Shown: piece after piece, positions 21,078 through 28,592 of the stretch | Layout of the letters: the number at the start of each line of letters is the position of its first letter | Numbering within the stretch: the first letter of the stretch is position 1 | DNA from: a virus | Strand: one strand, 5' to 3' | IMG/VR virus record: IMGVR_UViG_3300042429_000733 | Coordinates: 1 to 30,137 of that record | Length of the DNA: 30,137 nt | Program-made: the position numbers and the translations under genes | Notes under the pieces: generated by a model | Databases searched by the model: none | What the model was told of the DNA's origin: nothing | The model's input: the letters and a program-made list of their open reading frames with translations, nothing else

Positions 21078-22511
21078 ATGAACAAAAAATCAGTTGTTGA
21101 AGACACTTTATTTCAAATTAAAAATTTGGAACAAGTTCTTAAAGAAAATGCAAAAGGAATACTTTCTTCTACCATGAAGGATGAAATCAGCTCATTAGTA
21201 AAAGAATCTCTTAGAGAACAAGAAGAGATTGACGTTGAAGACCCCGAAGAGGTTGTTGAACCTGAAGGTCAAGAAGATGATGTCGAAGACATAGACTTAG
21301 GTGCTGAACCTATGGATATGGAAGTTGACATGGAAGATGACGACGTTGAAGATATCAGTATGGATTCTGAAGATGATGATGCAATTGACATGACTGGAGC
21401 AGATATGTCAGATGTAATTAAAGTTTTTAAATCTATGAGTGATGAAGATGGAGTTATCGTAAAGAAAGATGCGAACAATAACATTACATTATCTGATCCT
21501 GAAACAGGAGCCGATTACTTTATCCAACTTTCTGAACAATATCAAGATGAACTTGATAAAGAAGAAGATTTATCATTGGACGAAACTTTGTACGAAATTG
21601 AAATGGATGACTTTGATATGTCAGATTATGGCATGGAAAACGATGAGTTTGAAGACGAAGAAGAAATGGATTTTGAAGAAGAACCAAGACACAGAAGTCG
21701 TAGACATCGTGAAATGGAAGAAACTCCAATGTATGAAACTGAAACTGACGAAGTTCTTTATGAAATTGAAATGGATGAAGAAGAATCGGACAAAGAAGAA
21801 ATGGAAGAAGGAGAAGACATGGACCATGTAATGGAAGCTAAATTTAAAGCTAAAGGAATGGGAATGGGTTCACCTAAATTTACGTACGGACAAACTATGG
21901 ATTATAAAACTACCAAACAAAAAGAAGGTAAAAAAATGATCAATACAGGAAGTGCTAAAAAATTCACTTATAAAGATGGTGAAAATTTAGATGGTGAATA
22001 CAGACCAATCAAAAAGAGAAAAGAAACCACAGAAGCTTCACGTACATTAGGTGCGGGTAGAAAATTTGGAAGAAAAGGTTTACCAAAACCAAAAGCGGCT
22101 CCTCAACATATTAGTGAAACTGAAGTAGAATTACTTAAGTCTAAAAATGAAGAGTACAGAAAGGCTTTGAATCTTTTCAGAACTAAATTAAATGAAGTGG
22201 CGATATTCAACTCTAACTTGGCTTACGCAACTAGACTGTTTACAGAACATTCAACGACAAAACAAGAGAAAATAAATATTCTTAGAAGATTTGACAATGT
22301 TGAAACTCTTAAAGAATCTAAAAGTCTCTATAAAACATTAAAAGATGAATTCTCATCTGAAACAACTAAGGAAAACTCTATCAACGAATCATTTGAAAAA
22401 TCGGTTACTAAAACTCCTGTGTCAGGATCAGCCGTTAATTTGATTGAATCTAAAACTTATGAGAATCCTCAGTTCTTGAGAATGAAAGATTTAATGGGAA
22501 AAATAAAATAA
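21078..22511 (+). CDS. prohead scaffold/core protein (T4 gp22-like)
   Basis: A 477-residue, extremely acidic protein placed between protease and capsid genes, as gp22 is in T4. The N-terminal helix (KNLEQVLKENAKGILSSTMK) is followed by about 170 residues dominated by Asp, Glu and Met with short repeats (LYEIEMD twice). A basic middle (residues about 255-340, FGRKGLPKPKAAPQ) follows. A C-terminal coiled-coil domain (350-477) holds KNEEYRKALNLFRTKLNEVA and NSNLAYATRLFTEHSTTKQE, the segment most like T4-type scaffolds. Several (L/I)xE sites would let the gp21-like protease destroy it during maturation. T4 gp22 is shorter (269 residues), so the acidic region is an expansion. Confidence 0.85.
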   Translation: MNKKSVVEDTLFQIKNLEQVLKENAKGILSSTMKDEISSLVKESLREQEEIDVEDPEEVVEPEGQEDDVEDIDLGAEPMDMEVDMEDDDVEDISMDSEDDDAIDMTGADMSDVIKVFKSMSDEDGVIVKKDANNNITLSDPETGADYFIQLSEQYQDELDKEEDLSLDETLYEIEMDDFDMSDYGMENDEFEDEEEMDFEEEPRHRSRRHREMEETPMYETETDEVLYEIEMDEEESDKEEMEEGEDMDHVMEAKFKAKGMGMGSPKFTYGQTMDYKTTKQKEGKKMINTGSAKKFTYKDGENLDGEYRPIKKRKETTEASRTLGAGRKFGRKGLPKPKAAPQHISETEVELLKSKNEEYRKALNLFRTKLNEVAIFNSNLAYATRLFTEHSTTKQEKINILRRFDNVETLKESKSLYKTLKDEFSSETTKENSINESFEKSVTKTPVSGSAVNLIESKTYENPQFLRMKDLMGKIK

Positions 22512-22545
22512 AAAATAAATAAACTAAAATAAAAAACCAAAAAAA

Positions 22546-24399
22546 ATGGGAGCATTATTAGAATCAGGTCTTGTTGGTAACATTGGGTTAAAACACCTTA
22601 AAGTTATCAAAGAAGATACTATTAACAAATGGGATAAATTAGGATTCCTTGAAGGCCTTAAAGGTCACCTAAAAGAAAACGTAGCACAGTTGTATGAAAA
22701 CCAAGCTTCTTTCTTGATTAACGAAGCAACTTCTGAAGGTTCTAACGGAGCATTCGAAACAGTTGTTTTCCCTATCGTAAGAAGAGTTTTCTCTAAATTG
22801 TTGGCTAACGATATCGTTTCTGTACAAGCAATGAACTTACCAATTGGTAAATTGTTCTTCTTTGTACCTCGTATCCAAGGATACACAAGTGCATCTGACG
22901 CAAATGGTGGAACACACTTCGCACCAATTGGAGCACCTAACGGACCAACTGCAGATGAAAACGCAGGATATCCAGGTGGATCAGAAGGTAACGCTTACGC
23001 TAAAAACCTTTACGATTTATTCTACGAAGGTGGTGAAGCAGCTTTAGATCCTCCAGGATTGTTTGATTACTCTAAAGGTCAATGGACTGCAGTTACTGCA
23101 GATACAACTGTACAAATTTGGAGTCCAACAACTGGTCAATTAGAGGACGCAGGTGATAATAACCCATTGTATACTGCAACAACAGGTACAAGAAAAGTTA
23201 TTATCAGTCTATGTGACTTTAACAGAGCTGGTGAAGGTAAATTAATCGGACCTGATGGTAACGAGATAGATACTGAAACTTTCTTATCTGACCTTAAAAT
23301 CATTGCTGATACAGGTTTAACTGCATCTGAAACATCACCTTGTACTTTAGGTACTGGTCCATTATTGTTTAGAGTTGTTACTCAAATCTACGGTAAAGGA
23401 ATTGTTAAATATGGTCAACAAACACAAACTGTTTTCCCAAGTTCTTCAAATAGTACAGGTGGAAACGGTGGTTCTTTCTATGACATATGTGACTCAGAAG
23501 GTTGTATATATTTAGAAGTTGACTTATCTTGTCCTGTATGTGCTACTTGTGGTACTACATTAGACGGATACACAGGAACAACTTTAACGGCAATTGACGA
23601 AGTAGGATCTTTCACTGCGGTTTACAGAAGATACAAAAACTTAGAGTTTGAAGATAAAATCGGTGAGGTTTCTTTCGATTTAGAATCAGTAACTGTTTCT
23701 GTAACTGAAAGAAAACTAAGAGCACAATGGTCTCCTGAGTTAGCTCAAGACGTTGCAGCATTCCATAACATCGACGCTGAAGCTGAGTTAACTGCATTGT
23801 TATCTGAGCAAGTTGCAGCTGAGATTGACCGTGAGATCTTACGTGACTTGAGAAAAGGAGCGGCTTGGAACTTACGTTGGGATTACAACGGATGGAGAAG
23901 ATTGTCTTTAACTACATCTTACACTCAAAAAGATTGGAATCAAACTTTGATTACTGCGATTAACCAATTGTCAGCACAAATCCACAAATCAACATTGAGA
24001 GGTGGAGCTAACTGGATCGTAGTTTCTTCTGAGATTTCAGCTATCTTTGATGACTTAGAATACTTCCACGTATCTAACGCATCTCCTGAGCAAGATCAGT
24101 ATAACATGGGTATTGAAAGAGTTGGTACTCTTGCAGGACGTTACCAAGTTTACCGTGACCCTTACTTCCCAGCTAACACAGTGTTAGTAGGACACAAAGG
24201 AACATCATTGTTAGACACAGGTTACATCTACGCACCGTATGTACCACTTCAATTAACTCCAACTATGTACAATCCGTTCAACTTTACACCGATAAAAGGT
24301 ATTATGACCCGTTACGCAAAAAAGATGGTGAATAATAGATTTTACGGCAGAATTACTGTTGATGGTGTTCGTACATTCGATTTAAGAGAATTGAGATAA
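22546..24399 (+). CDS. major capsid protein (T4 gp23-like)
   Basis: A 617-residue HK97-fold capsid protein. The N-terminal 60 residues are a helical delta-like domain ending FLINE|ATSEG; cleavage after E60 (I-N-E followed by A) matches where T4 gp23 is cut (after residue 65). Typical gp23 segments follow: FETVVFPIVRRVFSKLLAND, VQAMNLPIGKLFFFVPRI, then near the end IERVGTLAGRYQVYRDPYFP and YAPYVPLQLTPTMYNPFNFT. Residues about 170-370 hold a long insertion with five cysteines (315, 320, 329, 332, 335). Codon use is visibly more biased (GCA, GGT, TCT, AAC) than in neighbours, as expected for the most abundant virion protein. The leader is A-rich without Shine-Dalgarno. Confidence 0.96.
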   Translation: MGALLESGLVGNIGLKHLKVIKEDTINKWDKLGFLEGLKGHLKENVAQLYENQASFLINEATSEGSNGAFETVVFPIVRRVFSKLLANDIVSVQAMNLPIGKLFFFVPRIQGYTSASDANGGTHFAPIGAPNGPTADENAGYPGGSEGNAYAKNLYDLFYEGGEAALDPPGLFDYSKGQWTAVTADTTVQIWSPTTGQLEDAGDNNPLYTATTGTRKVIISLCDFNRAGEGKLIGPDGNEIDTETFLSDLKIIADTGLTASETSPCTLGTGPLLFRVVTQIYGKGIVKYGQQTQTVFPSSSNSTGGNGGSFYDICDSEGCIYLEVDLSCPVCATCGTTLDGYTGTTLTAIDEVGSFTAVYRRYKNLEFEDKIGEVSFDLESVTVSVTERKLRAQWSPELAQDVAAFHNIDAEAELTALLSEQVAAEIDREILRDLRKGAAWNLRWDYNGWRRLSLTTSYTQKDWNQTLITAINQLSAQIHKSTLRGGANWIVVSSEISAIFDDLEYFHVSNASPEQDQYNMGIERVGTLAGRYQVYRDPYFPANTVLVGHKGTSLLDTGYIYAPYVPLQLTPTMYNPFNFTPIKGIMTRYAKKMVNNRFYGRITVDGVRTFDLRELR

Positions 24400-24418
24400 T
24401 CAATTAAAACAGAATAAG

Positions 24419-24449
24419 AAAAAGGGGACAAGAAATTGTCTCCTTTTTT
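24419..24449. terminator. bidirectional terminator after the capsid gene
   Basis: AAAAAGGGGACA (24419-24430) pairs with TGTCTCCTTTTT (24437-24448) around AGAAAT, with one G-U pair. It serves the capsid gene (plus) and the convergent 80-aa gene (minus), whose stop lies inside it. Confidence 0.85.
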
Positions 24450-24690
24450 ATTTATCATCAGTTTGGTTAGGTTCTTCCACCTTTGACAACACTCTAATTG
24501 CCTTTGATATTACTTCAGTTTCACCGATAGTGAACGCACCACGTTTATAAGATGCCTTAACCGACTCAATTAAATAATATAATGCATGATCTTTATTCAT
24601 GGTTATAAGAATTGCATCTAAGTGTTGTTCACTTAATATATTAATGGTACCAAATAAGTTACCAAATAATTCATTTTCCCGTTCTTCCAT
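24448..24690 (-). CDS. 80-aa helical hypothetical protein
   Basis: An 80-residue acidic protein beginning MEERENELFGNLFGTINILS. It is nearly all helix (EQHLDAILITMNKDHALYYL, then IESVKASYKRGAFTIGETEV) with a polar C-terminus. No membrane segment and no known domain are seen; the size and pattern recall small phage regulatory or chaperone proteins. It lies divergent to the gene at 24728 across a 37-base gap. The shared motif there reads TATAAATA on this strand, the T4 late -10 sequence, about 18 bases from this ATG, so the same site might serve both directions. Confidence 0.65.
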   Translation of the reverse strand: MEERENELFGNLFGTINILSEQHLDAILITMNKDHALYYLIESVKASYKRGAFTIGETEVISKAIRVLSKVEEPNQTDDK

Positions 24691-24703
24691 TTTACTTTAT
24701 GTT

Positions 24704-24717
24704 GATATTTATAATAG
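24704..24717 (+). promoter_or_regulatory. late-promoter-like motif in divergent gap
   Basis: GATATTTATAATAG, ten bases before ATG 24728. Its reverse complement contains TATAAATA. Confidence 0.5.
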
Positions 24718-24727
24718 TAGACAAATT

Positions 24728-25687
24728 ATGGATTTAAATCAAATAATAAATAAAGTTTTATCTGAAGCAACTTCAGATGGTGGTGGTAGGGGATCATATG
24801 TTGCACCACTGCAATTGGGTGTTAGAAAATTTAAAACTACCCAAAATGGTCCGTTTACTAAACCTGTTTCAAAATACGATAGTCCTATGTTAGAGTTTGA
24901 TAGTTATGACGGATCAATGGACGAGACAAAAAAACAAATCAAAAAAATAGAATCTAAGGCTAAAAAAACCACCAACTATATTAAAAAACATCCAAATTCA
25001 ACATTTAGTGATGATGATGGTAATAATATTAATCCTACGCCAGGTAAAAAATCAAAAATAGTTCCCGTAAATGAATGGGTTGAAATAACTGAGTCTAGTA
25101 CAAGTGTAACCGCAGGTGAATATAGTGGACCTATGGAAATAGGATTAAAAAAATGGAGTAAAAGTGAGTTAGGTCCTTTTTATGAATTTTTAGATCATAA
25201 AATAAACGACATTGCAATTAAAAAAAGTTTAAAAAATAATTTAAAAAGAATTGTTGGTGTTTGGGAAAAAGGTAAAGACGGGACACATAATGTTAAAACA
25301 CATGATGCTCACACAATCAATGAGGATTTAGGAGTTTGGTTTGGAACAAAGAAGAAACCAAAAGGATCTAAACAACCAAAGGGACCTTGGGTTAACATTT
25401 GCAAGAAAGTTGATGGTAAGCATCCACCGTGTGGTAGACATGATGCCACAGACAAGGCATATCCAAAATGTAGAGCGTCAGGAGTTGCGGGTAAAATGTC
25501 CGATTCGGAAAAAAGAAATGCTTGTCAACAAAAAAGAAATGCTGAAAAGAAAGATACTCAGACAGGTAAAGGTCAAAAACCTGTTATGACACATTACGAA
25601 CCAAAAAATGAATCAACGGTGAAAAAAACAATTAAATTAACTGAAAACGATTTAATCAGAATTGTAAAAAAAGTTTTAGTTAATTAA
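24728..25687 (+). CDS. probable virion protein with targeting-like N-terminus and Cys-containing domain
   Basis: A 319-residue basic protein. The open frame extends to 24599 but that part is antisense to the 80-aa gene, so ATG 24728 is used. The N-terminus MDLNQIINKVLSEATSD ends in L-S-E followed by A and resembles the capsid cleavage site (INEATSEG). Two related segments follow: YVAPLQLGVRKFKTTQNGPF (about 24-43) and YSGPMEIGLKKWSKSELGPF (about 132-151). Residues about 205-290 contain WVNICKKVDGKHPPCGRHDA and YPKCRASGVAGKMSDSEKRN with four cysteines, a domain I have the impression of in many phage proteins but cannot name. The C-terminus (KTIKLTENDLIRIVKKVLVN) repeats the targeting-helix pattern. 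It converges and overlaps by eight bases with the next gene. Confidence 0.75.
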   Translation: MDLNQIINKVLSEATSDGGGRGSYVAPLQLGVRKFKTTQNGPFTKPVSKYDSPMLEFDSYDGSMDETKKQIKKIESKAKKTTNYIKKHPNSTFSDDDGNNINPTPGKKSKIVPVNEWVEITESSTSVTAGEYSGPMEIGLKKWSKSELGPFYEFLDHKINDIAIKKSLKNNLKRIVGVWEKGKDGTHNVKTHDAHTINEDLGVWFGTKKKPKGSKQPKGPWVNICKKVDGKHPPCGRHDATDKAYPKCRASGVAGKMSDSEKRNACQQKRNAEKKDTQTGKGQKPVMTHYEPKNESTVKKTIKLTENDLIRIVKKVLVN

Positions 25688-26090
25688 TTTTTTCTAAAAT
25701 TGTTGAAAGTGAGTGAATTATCTGAGATTTTATTTCAGTTTCGTATTCTTGACGTATTTTCTCTGTTTTAGAATCAAATAGTTGTGTTAATCTAATCCAA
25801 TCTGTTTGTTGAAGAACTACATCGTAGTGGTACACGTGATTAGTTATTGCCACACGTCTCTCATCCATTACCACGAACAATCCTAACTTAGAGTTTTTAA
25901 TATATCTTTTATAAGACAATGGTGCAATTAAAAACTTAGAGTCGGGGTGGTTGATTAACTTACGACATATTGCCGTACAAATTTTTTCATTATCTTCTGA
26001 ACTTTTTACGTTTTTGTAAAAACTATTTCTATACCATAACATTGCTTTAACGTATAGTCGTTTCATAAGTCTTTTAAATAATTTTTTCAT
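25680..26090 (-). CDS. 136-aa basic hypothetical protein
   Basis: A 136-residue protein. The N-terminal 30 residues are strongly basic and amphipathic (KKLFKRLMKRLYVKAMLWYR), possibly membrane- or nucleic-acid-associating. The middle (NEKICTAICRKLINHPDSKF, LIAPLSYKRYIKNSKLGLFV, VMDERRVAITNHVYHYDVVL) alternates strand-like and helical segments and looks like a compact alpha/beta domain; the end is a helix (EIKSQIIHSLSTILEKIN). No family is recognised. It has a host-type -7 element upstream and is separated by a terminator from the next minus-strand genes, so it is its own transcript and may be expressed early. Confidence 0.7.
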   Translation of the reverse strand: MKKLFKRLMKRLYVKAMLWYRNSFYKNVKSSEDNEKICTAICRKLINHPDSKFLIAPLSYKRYIKNSKLGLFVVMDERRVAITNHVYHYDVVLQQTDWIRLTQLFDSKTEKIRQEYETEIKSQIIHSLSTILEKIN

Positions 26091-26126
26091 TTGTTTGTAT
26101 TTTTACTTTGTTTTTGTTCTTAAGTA

Positions 26127-26134
26127 CAAAGATA
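26127..26134 (-). promoter_or_regulatory. -7-like element for the 136-aa gene
   Basis: On the minus strand TATCTTTG, a full match to TAnnTTTG, 36 bases before the ATG. No TTG lies at the usual distance, so the -33 box is weak. Confidence 0.4.
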
Positions 26135-26147
26135 TGCAAATTTTCGG

Positions 26148-26185
26148 TAAAAAAAAATAACCCCATTAAAAAATGAGGTTATTTT
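26148..26185 (-). terminator. terminator of the minus-strand structural unit
   Basis: AAAATAACC (26154-26162) pairs with GGTTATTTT (26177-26185), with an inner CATT/AATG. On the minus strand it is followed by a run of nine T. Confidence 0.8.
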
Positions 26186-26205
26186 GAATATTTCTTTGGT
26201 ATTAA

Positions 26206-26688
26206 TTAACAATAAGGGGCCGAACACCTTTTTTTACCATCTAAACCTGGTTTTGTACCCTTACATACCTGAACGGCATAACCATTGGCGTAGGCACTTG
26301 GGTAAACATCAAATTTAGATTTTGCGGCTGATTTACCACGAGCACAAAGTTTAGTACCTGTTTTCTTTCTACCTTCTGCCATGACCATATCCTTATCATC
26401 TATATTCATAGACATTTCCATACCGTCTTTTTTACTTTCATTCATCAGGAAATCAAATACTTGATCCATATTGTTTTTAGCTTCAGATACATGATCTTGT
26501 GCCCAATCATGTCCATTATCTAAAATAGATTCAATCATACTCTCATCTAAATCTAATAAAAGATCACATTGTCTTCTAATTTGTTGTAAATTAGAGAAGA
26601 ACATATATCGCTCACCTTTTTGTTCATTAAGGACTCTTTTTACCAAATTGGTAACGTCCGATTCATTTAATCTTATTATTCTTTTCAT
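26206..26688 (-). CDS. probable virion protein with targeting-like N-terminus
   Basis: A 160-residue protein. The N-terminal 23 residues follow the pattern K.I.RL.E.D...LVKRVLNE|Q, an amphipathic helix ending L-N-E, nearly the same as the C-terminal helix of the protein at 24728. The middle (residues 30-85) is helical (SNLQQIRRQCDLLLDLDESM). Residues about 112-160 form a cysteine-containing domain: KLCARGKSAAKSKFDVYPSA, YANGYAVQVCKGTKPG and RCSAPYC. I have seen the KxCARGKxAAKxKFDVYPSAYAN pattern often in marine phage proteins, where its role is unknown. The four cysteines might bind zinc. It is the last gene of the minus-strand unit. Confidence 0.72.
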   Translation of the reverse strand: MKRIIRLNESDVTNLVKRVLNEQKGERYMFFSNLQQIRRQCDLLLDLDESMIESILDNGHDWAQDHVSEAKNNMDQVFDFLMNESKKDGMEMSMNIDDKDMVMAEGRKKTGTKLCARGKSAAKSKFDVYPSAYANGYAVQVCKGTKPGLDGKKRCSAPYC

Positions 26689-26692
26689 TATA

Positions 26693-27088
26693 TTAATTAT
26701 TTAATCCATTAACACCACCTAGTGTGACCATATCTAATTGAGTTACTGGCGTACCATACCCATCAGTATAAACAGGATGAGGTACAGTATTTGTATAATA
26801 AAATGCGTTACCATTATTAACGTCTGATAAACAAGTATAACAAATTACCGTTTCAGTATTTGCACTTCTTGGTATGTTAATAATACATTCATTACAATTA
26901 TCATATTGGGTGATTGCTGAATATGTTGTTACTTCTGCGGTGCCAGATATTACGGTACCACAAATAGTTTCCCCTGTTAGCCCATCACTAAATGAATAAG
27001 TTTCTCCTGATGCGGGTTCAAACCTTCCGTCAAACCCAACTATAAATTCATCCAATGATGAACATTGTTTTAATATAAAATTTGCCAT
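26693..27088 (-). CDS. 131-aa Cys-rich hypothetical protein, probable virion component
   Basis: A 131-residue, beta-rich, acidic protein starting MANFILKQCSSLDEFIVGFD. It has seven cysteines (in KQC, ETIC, DNCNEC, VICYTC), more than usual for a cytoplasmic phage protein, hinting at metal binding or at a virion surface role. It is rich in Thr, Gly and Asn and ends LGGVNGLNN. The first part reads like a repeat of a short module (C...DEFIVGFDGRFEPASGETY). It has no signal peptide. A phage motif precedes it at 27101. Its place next to tail/baseplate-type genes suggests a tail decoration or fibre-associated protein, without proof. Confidence 0.68.
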   Translation of the reverse strand: MANFILKQCSSLDEFIVGFDGRFEPASGETYSFSDGLTGETICGTVISGTAEVTTYSAITQYDNCNECIINIPRSANTETVICYTCLSDVNNGNAFYYTNTVPHPVYTDGYGTPVTQLDMVTLGGVNGLNN

Positions 27089-27100
27089 ATCTTTATTTAA

Positions 27101-27108
27101 TAAATATC
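27101..27108 (-). promoter_or_regulatory. late-promoter-like motif
   Basis: On the minus strand GATATTTA(TTAAA), twelve bases before ATG 27088. Confidence 0.45.
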
Positions 27109-27109
27109 T

Positions 27110-28570
27110 TTATTTTTTATTTACGATCTGAAATTTAATTTGTCTTTTATAAGTATTCACTTCTCCACTAGAAATGACTTTTAAATCTATATAATATTCA
27201 TTTGGAATCTTATCCCTTGTATCAAATATAAAATAGTACTCATTTGGAGTTCTATTAAGTTTGGTCCAATCCTGAACTTGAACTTCGGTTTGACCTTCTC
27301 TCACATACACTCTATAGTACCCCTCAACTTTCGGTAAAAGTTGATTAACGGTATACGCTTTCTTGATTATAACCCCAACTTTTCTAATGTCTGTGTTTAA
27401 TATTTTTTCATCTTGTTTAATACCATAATAATCAAAACCATAAACTGAAGGATCATTTGTTGTTGTTCCAATTTGTATTGATTTTTTTAATGGGTAAATT
27501 GCAAACTCATTTATTACGTCAGGTAATGAAAAACCATTTAATGAAATGTCAGACCAAGTATCGGTAAAGATACATGGGGTCTTATATCCAAGTAATGGTG
27601 GAATTGTTATCTCATATACGCCCTTTGTGACTTGACAAGAAGACATATTTACAAGACCCGGTATTGGAGTTCCCGACTGATCACTAATTGTTACTAAAGG
27701 GTTATTATCCAAGTTTTGAAAATCACCATCTTCAAAGATATATAGGTATAATTTATTGATTTTACCCAATGAAAATGAGTTTCTATCATCTTCTATTGAG
27801 TCGTCGTAATTAGTCTCTAAGAATGGTTCGTAGAACGTCTGAGTATGTCTTGTAAAAAATCCTACAGAGTAATTACCTGTTGTTCCTGTTAAGTTCTCAA
27901 CTTGAGGTAAGTAAGCAATACCCCATCCTGTGGTGTTAATTAATGAACCATCTAAAATAGAGTTAATTTCATCTGTCATATCAAACTCTACGTTCTCATC
28001 ACCAAATTCAAAATGTTGTGTTGCAACAATTTCTAATTGATTATAATTAAATGAACCTGTGTTTGTATTACTATAAACTCCGGGTTGTTGCCAATCTGTT
28101 ATTGTTGTTGTTGCCGACCAATTTGAAGGTCTATCAGAATAGTTCTTATCACTTGGTATTCCAGTTACTAAATCATAGTAGTCGTAACCAACACCTTCAT
28201 CCCAATTTTGAGGTTGGTTTTCATTAAAGTTAACATATGGTATTCTGAATAAAATTAAATCAAATGATGTTGCTCTTAATCTACCTTGAGATGTTGAAGT
28301 GTTTAATAATTCTTTATCAAAATAACTAGTGTTAGTCATTCTTAAAGTGTGAGTTGTATTTGTATTACAACCTTCACTGATAATACCACTTTGGTATTTT
28401 TCTTTTAATAAAGTAAGATCTAAATCAAAGATAAAACGTGTGAATCCAATTGGATTAACAAGACTTCCATCACCATAAAATAATTCGGTGACAGGATTTC
28501 TCCCTGAATTAACAAGACTATTAGATATTAGAGTATTATTCCTACTGAAATATGAATTATTTATTGACAT
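27110..28570 (-). CDS. large beta-rich virion protein (tail or baseplate region)
   Basis: A 486-residue beta-rich protein, rich in Asn, Thr, Tyr and Ser, with no signal peptide or membrane helix. The N-terminus (MSINNSYFSRNNTLISNSLV) and the segment NPIGFTRFIFDLDLTLLKEK suggest a structural domain; then come RATSFDLILFRIPYVNFNEN, an aromatic stretch (WDEGVGYDYYDLVTG), DMTDEINSILDG and, at the C-terminus, an Ig-like or carbohydrate-type fold (GYYRVYVREGQTEVQVQDWT, IPNEYYIDLKVISSGEVNTY). No enzymatic motif is visible. Its position directly downstream of the gp5-like gene suggests a baseplate or tail-associated protein. I do not recognise a T4 homologue. Confidence 0.75.
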   Translation of the reverse strand: MSINNSYFSRNNTLISNSLVNSGRNPVTELFYGDGSLVNPIGFTRFIFDLDLTLLKEKYQSGIISEGCNTNTTHTLRMTNTSYFDKELLNTSTSQGRLRATSFDLILFRIPYVNFNENQPQNWDEGVGYDYYDLVTGIPSDKNYSDRPSNWSATTTITDWQQPGVYSNTNTGSFNYNQLEIVATQHFEFGDENVEFDMTDEINSILDGSLINTTGWGIAYLPQVENLTGTTGNYSVGFFTRHTQTFYEPFLETNYDDSIEDDRNSFSLGKINKLYLYIFEDGDFQNLDNNPLVTISDQSGTPIPGLVNMSSCQVTKGVYEITIPPLLGYKTPCIFTDTWSDISLNGFSLPDVINEFAIYPLKKSIQIGTTTNDPSVYGFDYYGIKQDEKILNTDIRKVGVIIKKAYTVNQLLPKVEGYYRVYVREGQTEVQVQDWTKLNRTPNEYYFIFDTRDKIPNEYYIDLKVISSGEVNTYKRQIKFQIVNKK

Positions 28571-28580
28571 TTACGTTTTT

Positions 28581-28592
28581 AATATAAATATC
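28581..28592 (-). promoter_or_regulatory. late-promoter-like motif
   Basis: On the minus strand GATATTTATATT, ten bases before ATG 28570. It shows the motif works in the minus orientation too. Confidence 0.5.
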
